From: Pseudomonadota bacterium
GTDB lineage: Bacteria > Pseudomonadota > Alphaproteobacteria > Rhizobiales > Devosiaceae
NCBI GenBank assembly: GCA_023393475.1
Contig: JAEWLC010000047.1
Coordinates: 3,881-67,880, forward strand
Direction of reading: 5' to 3'
Length of the DNA stretch: 64,000 bases
The notes beneath the pieces are model-generated. The model was not told where the DNA came from and ran no database searches. It saw nothing but the letters and a program-made list of their open reading frames with translations. Each line of letters starts with the position of its first letter. Position 1 is the stretch's first letter. The translations under genes were made by a program, and so were the position numbers. Below are positions 59,055-64,000 of the stretch, in pieces.

Positions 59055-60416
59055 TCACACGCCGACCAGCTGCCGCCAGGCCCTCGCGTAGCTCTCCGCC
59101 GCGGCATCGCCCTCGATCACCAGCCCGTCCTGGGCCACATGCCGATCCATGCGCGCCAGCAGCGCCGCACCGATCGAGGTGCCCGTGGCGCTCCGCTTGA
59201 TCGGCTCGACGCCGCGTCCGGTCGCCGCTGCCAGCATGCGCAGGTAGAGCGCGTTGCCGGCGAAGGGGCCCTCGACGACGCTGTGATTCTCCGCTCCAGT
59301 CAGCTTCAGGCACTCGGCCGTCATCATCGCCAGATAGAACGAGGTGACGATATAGACCTCATCGTCGCTCAGCTCTTCGCGCGGCACCGTCCACTGTGCC
59401 TGCCGGTCGGCGAAGGGACCCGAGCCCTGCACCACGGACGGCGTCAGCATGATCCGGTCGCTGAGGACCTTCCACTCCGCCAGCTCGTCCGGCTGGCGCG
59501 GCGAGGTCAGCATCTCGAACTCGCGGCCGCCCATGAAGCGCGACGACGGCACGGCGTGCCCGAAGGCATCGATATTGGCGAGGCAGTCGCGGCTCGGATC
59601 GAGATTGTCGATATCGCCGCCCGGCGAGGCGACGATCACCCAGGTGCCGGTCGAAACCAGCCCGAAGGGGGGCTCGCGCTCGAGCAGGTGCGGCAGCAGC
59701 GAGGCGTTCGAATCATGGATGCCGGAATAGACCGGCAGCGGGCGTTTCAGCCCCAGCGCCGCGGTCACCTCCGGCAGTGTGACGCCGAGCACGTCGGATG
59801 CCGGCCGCACCTCGGGCAGCTTGTCGAGCCAGCCTTCCTTCATCACCAGCGAGGAGTAGAGGTCGGTAGTGAAGTTCCAGAGGTCCGTGTGGCAGCCCCA
59901 CGAGGTGATCTCGGCCGCGGCGACGCCGGTCAGCCGAAACGACCAGTATTGGGGATAGGGCAGGATCCAGCGCGTGGCGGCAAAGGCTTCGGGAAAGCAG
60001 CGCGCCTGCCAGAAGAGCTGCGCGCCCACATTCAGCCCGCCCGGCAGGCGCGGCGTAAAGCTCTCCGAAAAGTCGGGACGCACCGCATCGTACTCGGCCC
60101 ACAACTGGTCGGGGCCGGCGAACTCGTAGTCGAGCACGGGCAGGGTAAGGTGGCCGTCGCCATCGACCAGCGCGGCGCTCGCGCCATGCGTCGTGACGCT
60201 CAGGGCATCGAGCTCGATCTCCTGGTTCAGCTCGCGCAGGCCCTCGATCACGAAGGCCCAGAGCGCCTCGATGTCGTAGTGCGGATACTTCCCGCCCTTG
60301 ACCACCGTGTTCGGCGTCTTGCGCACCGCGAGCTCGGTGCGGGTGTCGAGATCGACCACCGCCACCTTGGCGTTGGACTTGCCGATATCGATGACGCCGA
60401 CGCGGTGAACAGTCAC
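59055..60416 (-). CDS. FGGY-family carbohydrate kinase (RhaK-like)
   Basis: 453 residues from a GTG at 60416 overlapping the permease stop (GTGA). ASKHA kinase: HRVGVIDIGKSNAKVAVVDL (phosphate 1, about 4-23), THGASAALVDGDGHL, catalytic region VYSGIHDSNASLLPHLLERE and PFGLVSTGTWVIVASPGGD (phosphate 2). The DIGKSNAKV motif resembles RhaK of the rhizobial rhamnose locus, where the kinase is also needed for transport. The substrate, rhamnose or another deoxy-sugar or polyol, is inferred from that likeness. Last gene of the operon. Confidence 0.85.
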   Translation of the reverse strand: MTVHRVGVIDIGKSNAKVAVVDLDTRTELAVRKTPNTVVKGGKYPHYDIEALWAFVIEGLRELNQEIELDALSVTTHGASAALVDGDGHLTLPVLDYEFAGPDQLWAEYDAVRPDFSESFTPRLPGGLNVGAQLFWQARCFPEAFAATRWILPYPQYWSFRLTGVAAAEITSWGCHTDLWNFTTDLYSSLVMKEGWLDKLPEVRPASDVLGVTLPEVTAALGLKRPLPVYSGIHDSNASLLPHLLEREPPFGLVSTGTWVIVASPGGDIDNLDPSRDCLANIDAFGHAVPSSRFMGGREFEMLTSPRQPDELAEWKVLSDRIMLTPSVVQGSGPFADRQAQWTVPREELSDDEVYIVTSFYLAMMTAECLKLTGAENHSVVEGPFAGNALYLRMLAAATGRGVEPIKRSATGTSIGAALLARMDRHVAQDGLVIEGDAAAESYARAWRQLVGV

Positions 60417-61405
60417 TTCCGAACCATCCGGTAGACGATGGGCAGGGCGATCACGAGGATCAGCAACAGGCCGATGAAGATCGACATGACGATGCCCGGC
60501 ACATTGAGCAGGCCCATGCCGAAAGTCACGAGCCCCATGATGAAGGCGGCGATGACGACCCCGGTGATCGAGCCGGCGCCGCCGAGGATCGAGACGCCTC
60601 CGAGCACAACCATGGTCACGACTTCGAGTTCCCAGCCCATGGCGATCGACGGCCGGGTCGAGCCGAGCCGGCTGGTCAGCAGCACCGAGGCAATGCCGGC
60701 CATGAGGCCAGTGAGGCAGAAGAGGATGAACTTGATCCGCTCGACCTGGACGCCCGAGAACTGCGCCGTCGTCGCGTTGTTGCCGATGACGAAGATGCGC
60801 CGCCCGAAGCTGGTGCGGTGCAGCACGACGTAGAAGATCGCCGCCATGACGAGGAAGAGCACGAACTCGAAGCTCACCACCCACCACACATAGCCCTGCC
60901 CGAAGAAGGCGAAGCTCTCCGGGTAGCCTTTGTAGGCCTGGTCGCCGAGCATGATGTAGCTGATGCCGCGGAAGAGGCTCATCGTACCGATGGTCACGAC
61001 GATCGACGGCAGGCCGAGCCGCGTCACCAGTGCGCCGTTGAAGACGCCGCAGGCGAGCCCGGTGCCGATGCCGATGGCGACCAGCACCGGCGTGTCGGCG
61101 CCATATTGCAGGGCAAGGCCCATCATGGTGGAGGCGAGCGCAATGATCGCCGCGACCGACAGGTCGATCTCGCCCGAGATGATCAACAGCGCCATGGCGA
61201 GCGCGATGATCGCTTTCTCGGTGAAGTTGAAGGTCGCGTCGGACAGCGACCACGGGGTCAGGAAATAGGGCGAGGCCAGCGAGTTGGCGATGAAGATCAC
61301 CACGGCGACGAGCAGCAGCAGGCTCTGCCAGCTGAACAGCGCCGAGCGCAGCGGGTTGTCGAGCCGGTCGGGGATATGGCGCGTGGCCGGGGTCTGGTCG
61401 TTCAT
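60413..61405 (-). CDS. ABC sugar transporter permease (RhaQ/RbsC type)
   Basis: 330 residues with about eight to ten helices. AIIALAMALLIISGEIDLSV is the hallmark of ribose/rhamnose-type permeases (GxIDLSVG-like), with TRLGLPSIVVTIGTMSLFRG, IGNNATTAQFSGVQVERIKF and VVLGGVSILGGAGSITGVVI following. ATG at 61405 overlaps the other permease (ATGA); its TGA overlaps the kinase GTG. Confidence 0.93.
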   Translation of the reverse strand: MNDQTPATRHIPDRLDNPLRSALFSWQSLLLLVAVVIFIANSLASPYFLTPWSLSDATFNFTEKAIIALAMALLIISGEIDLSVAAIIALASTMMGLALQYGADTPVLVAIGIGTGLACGVFNGALVTRLGLPSIVVTIGTMSLFRGISYIMLGDQAYKGYPESFAFFGQGYVWWVVSFEFVLFLVMAAIFYVVLHRTSFGRRIFVIGNNATTAQFSGVQVERIKFILFCLTGLMAGIASVLLTSRLGSTRPSIAMGWELEVVTMVVLGGVSILGGAGSITGVVIAAFIMGLVTFGMGLLNVPGIVMSIFIGLLLILVIALPIVYRMVRK

Positions 61406-62388
61406 GCCTTTGCCCCTTCGGCCTGCTTGAGGATGAGCCGGCCGGCCTTCTTGTCGCCCCGTGCATTGAGCACGACCGCGAGGATGATGGCGGCGCCGGA
61501 AATGGCCATCTGCCAGAACGGCGAGACGCCGATCACCGGCAGGGCCGAGTTGATGACGCCGAGGAACAGCGCCCCGAGCAGGGCCGAGCCGACGGTGCCG
61601 ACGCCGCCAGCGATGGAGACACCACCGATCACGCAGGCGGCGATCACCTGCAATTCGTAGCCGGCCGCCGTCTCGGACGAGGCGATGACGTAGCGGCTGA
61701 CCCAGAGATAGCCGCAAAGCCCTGCCGCGAGGCCGGAAATGCAGAAGGCGATGAACTTGGTCCGCCCGACATTGATGCCGGCATAGACCGAGGCCGTCGG
61801 GTTGACGCCGATGGCGTAGATCGAGCGCCCGACCGGCGTACCGGTCATCAGCACGTAGAAGGCGATTGCGATGACGATGGCCGCCCAGCTGAGCATCGGC
61901 AGGCCGAGGAACTGGATGCGGGTTCCAGCGATGAACTCCGGCGTCATCTCGTCGGCATTCACCCAGGTGCCGCCGGCGATGAGGAAGGTCAGCCCGCGAT
62001 AGATGGTCAGCGTGCCGAGCGTGACGACGATGGCCGGAATATCGAGCTTCCAGACGAGGAAGCCGTTGATGGCACCGAAGGCGAGCCCGATCAGCGGTGC
62101 GGCGAGGATCAGCAGCGGCACCGGGAGGCCGGGCATCGCCTGGTTGGCGAGTGCCACCACCATGCCCGAGAGCGCGACATTGGCGGCAATCGAGAGGTCG
62201 ATCGAGCGCGTGAGGATCACCACCATCTGCCCGAGCGCGAGGATCATCAGGATGGCGGTGTTGTTGAACACGTCGGCGAGGTTGGCAGGCGTCGCAAAGC
62301 TCGGCGCGCGCCAGATGGCAATGGCGGCGATCATCGCGGCGATGCCGAGCGCGAGCCAGAACTCGCGGGTTCTCAGAATGCGGTTCAT
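61402..62388 (-). CDS. ABC sugar transporter permease (RhaP/RbsC type)
   Basis: 328 residues. LALGQMVVILTRSIDLSIAA, LDIPAIVVTLGTLTIYRGLT, YAIGVNPTASVYAGINVGRT and CVIGGVSIAGGVGTVGSALL show it is a paralogue of the downstream permease; the two would form a heterodimer. ATG 62388 overlaps the ATPase stop by four bases. Confidence 0.93.
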   Translation of the reverse strand: MNRILRTREFWLALGIAAMIAAIAIWRAPSFATPANLADVFNNTAILMILALGQMVVILTRSIDLSIAANVALSGMVVALANQAMPGLPVPLLILAAPLIGLAFGAINGFLVWKLDIPAIVVTLGTLTIYRGLTFLIAGGTWVNADEMTPEFIAGTRIQFLGLPMLSWAAIVIAIAFYVLMTGTPVGRSIYAIGVNPTASVYAGINVGRTKFIAFCISGLAAGLCGYLWVSRYVIASSETAAGYELQVIAACVIGGVSIAGGVGTVGSALLGALFLGVINSALPVIGVSPFWQMAISGAAIILAVVLNARGDKKAGRLILKQAEGAKA

Positions 62389-63899
62389 GCCGCCACCTCA
62401 TGGGCGCCGATGGCGCGCTTCACGAGGTCGTCGGCCGTCAGCCCCTCGTTGTCGAGAATCGCGTCGATCCGGCCCGAGCGCATGACGACGATGCGGTCCG
62501 ACATGCCCATCACTTCGGGCAGTTCCGACGACACCATGATCACCGCGAGACCCTCGGCGACGAGCTCTGCCATGAAGGCGTGCACGGCCGCCTTCGAGCC
62601 GATGTCGATGCCCTTGGTCGGCTCGTCGAGGATGATCACCTTGGGCTGCGTTGCCAGCCACTTGGCGATCACGACCTTCTGCTGGTTGCCGCCCGAGAGC
62701 GTGCCGGCATTCTGGCTGAGCGAGGCGGCGCGGAGGTCGAGCCGCTCGGTGTATTTGCGGGTGAGGGCAAACTCCTCCGCCATGCGCAGGAACCCCTGGC
62801 GCGAGGTCTTCTTGAGCGAGGGAAGGGTGACGTTCTGGACGATCGGCAGGTCGACCACCACGCCCTGCTTGCCGCGCTCTTCCGGCACATAGACGATGCC
62901 CGCCTCGATGGCGTCGGCCGGAGTCTTTGGCGCGAACGATTCGCCGTCGAGCGTCATCGTGCCCCTTGATGTCCGGGTCAGGCCGAAGATCGCCTGCATC
63001 ACCTCGGAGCGCCCGGCGCCGACGAGGCCGTAAAAGCCGAGGATCTCGCCGCGGCGGAGTTCGAAGCCGATATCGGCGAACTCGGTCGGATGGCTCAGCC
63101 CCTCGAGCTTCAGCACCGGCGCGCCGATGGTCGGGGTGCGCTCGGGGAAGATGTGGTCGACATTACGCCCGACCATCATACGGATGATCTCGTTTTGCGG
63201 CGTCTCGCTGATCAGCCCCTTGCCCACCATCTCGCCGTCGCGGAACACCGTGTAGCGGTCGGCGATCCGGTAGATCTCGTCGAACTTGTGGCTGATGAAC
63301 AGCACCGCCTTGCCGTCTTCCTTGAGCAGGTCGACGAGGACGAACAGGTCCTCGATCTCCTTGTGGCTGAGCGAGGCGGTCGGCTCGTCCATGATCACCA
63401 CTTCGGCGTCGATCGACATCGCGCGCGCCACCGCGACGAGGTGCTTGTTGGCGATCGACAGGTCGCGTAGCCGCGCCTCGGCATCGATATGGCCGGCGCC
63501 CATGTCGCCGAGCACCTGCCGCGCGTTCTTGCGCATCGTCGTCCAGTCGATGGTGCCGAAGCGAGTCTTGGGCGCGTGGCCGAGATAGACGTTCTCCGCG
63601 ACGCTAAGGTCATCGAACAGCACGGTTTCCTGGTGGATGGCGGTGATGCCGAGCTCGAACGCCTTGTGGGCGGAACTCAGGTGCACGGGCTTGCCGTCGA
63701 TGGCGATCTCGCCCCCGTCCGGCTGGTAGATTCCGGTCAGCACCTTCACCAGCGTCGACTTGCCGGCGCCGTTCTCGCCGATCAGCGCGGTGACCTGCCC
63801 GGGATAGAGCTCGAGTCCCACCTCATGCAGCGCCCGCACGCCGGGAAAGGATTTCGAGATGCCGGTGAGGGTGAGCTTGGGTTGGGACATTTTTGTCAT
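62385..63899 (-). CDS. ABC sugar transporter ATP-binding protein, duplicated (RhaT/RbsA type)
   Basis: 504 residues. Domain 1: IGENGAGKSTLVKVLTGIYQ, degenerate signature LSIANKHLVAVARAMSIDAE, VVIMDEPTASLSHKE. Domain 2 from about 260: LVGAGRSEVMQAIFGLTRTS, TLSGGNQQKVVIAKWLATQP, VIILDEPTKGIDIGSK. Energises the two permeases. Start uncertain between ATG 63899 and ATG 63890; neither has a strong ribosome site. A binding-protein gene (rhaS-like) is expected beyond the right edge or elsewhere. Confidence 0.92.
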   Translation of the reverse strand: MTKMSQPKLTLTGISKSFPGVRALHEVGLELYPGQVTALIGENGAGKSTLVKVLTGIYQPDGGEIAIDGKPVHLSSAHKAFELGITAIHQETVLFDDLSVAENVYLGHAPKTRFGTIDWTTMRKNARQVLGDMGAGHIDAEARLRDLSIANKHLVAVARAMSIDAEVVIMDEPTASLSHKEIEDLFVLVDLLKEDGKAVLFISHKFDEIYRIADRYTVFRDGEMVGKGLISETPQNEIIRMMVGRNVDHIFPERTPTIGAPVLKLEGLSHPTEFADIGFELRRGEILGFYGLVGAGRSEVMQAIFGLTRTSRGTMTLDGESFAPKTPADAIEAGIVYVPEERGKQGVVVDLPIVQNVTLPSLKKTSRQGFLRMAEEFALTRKYTERLDLRAASLSQNAGTLSGGNQQKVVIAKWLATQPKVIILDEPTKGIDIGSKAAVHAFMAELVAEGLAVIMVSSELPEVMGMSDRIVVMRSGRIDAILDNEGLTADDLVKRAIGAHEVAA

Positions 63900-63947
63900 T
63901 CTATGCTGGGCGCATCCAATAGGGGGCGGATGTCGCCCCATCCCCGG

Positions 63948-63973
63948 TGTCATCCCTGCGAAGGCAGGGATCC
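63948..63973. repeat. single TGTCATCCC-type hairpin element
   Basis: TGTCATCCCTGCGAAGGCAG and following GGATCC form one hairpin of the same family as 25608-25686 and 38057-38136. A partner, if any, lies beyond the window end. It precedes the ABC ATPase start by about 50 bases. Confidence 0.75.
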
Positions 63974-64000
63974 GATTCACAGCCCGCGCTGGCGGAAAGA

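Overview
The window is GC-rich and densely coded, and reads as chromosome of an alphaproteobacterium of the Hyphomicrobiales; a Devosia-like genome would fit, but that is a guess from gene content. Supporting signs are the ubiB-ubiE / mutM-rpsT-dnaA-dnaN-recF-gyrB block, a RirA-type iron regulator, an HWE-family sensor kinase, GANTC sites before dnaA, several ABC sugar/nucleoside importers and short inverted-repeat elements between genes. I see no prophage, transposase, CRISPR array or rRNA.

Layout. 1-11.4 kb: housekeeping and envelope genes (partial histone-deacetylase-like gene, TsaC/Sua5, a frameshifted isochorismatase-like hydrolase, DnaJ-like chaperone, PdxH, a DUF898-M48 peptidase pair, DUF1499, an MBL-fold hydrolase, BioY), then a secreted PepSY-like protein with a PhoP/PhoQ-like two-component system. 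11.6-14.9 kb: an operon for an unusual Rieske oxygenase. Its catalytic subunit lacks the Rieske motif, and a separate Rieske domain is fused to a VanB-type reductase; a GST-like gene follows. 14.9-22 kb: an amino-sugar locus (BadF-type kinase, RpiR regulator, SIS protein, binding protein, one polypeptide carrying both permeases, and MurQ), probably for GlcNAc/MurNAc or chitooligosaccharides. 22.6-24.5 kb: HWE kinase, tRNA-Gln and tRNA-Pro.

24.6-38 kb: the most striking region, a divergent nucleoside/purine-type locus. Leftward are creatininase-like, adenine-deaminase-like, LacI, glutamine-amidotransferase-like, a standalone RarA C-terminal-like protein and ribokinase. Rightward are a TRZ/ATZ amidohydrolase, a nucleoside hydrolase and a BMP-type ABC importer. 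LacI-type palindromes lie in both control regions, and a terminator-like hairpin separates the binding-protein gene from the ATPase gene.

38-57 kb: moeB, a DUF2259 gene, dut, a lipoprotein, ubiB, ubiE, mutM, rpsT, dnaA, dnaN, a HEAT-repeat gene inserted before recF, recF, gyrB, two overlapping micro-ORFs, an AraC regulator, RirA and an ABC-F ATPase. 57-64 kb: a LacI regulator with a consensus-type operator, two small ORFs, and a leftward rhamnose-like operon (ABC ATPase, two permeases, FGGY kinase) that continues past the right edge.

All calls come from reading the sequence and recalling protein families; no database search was run.
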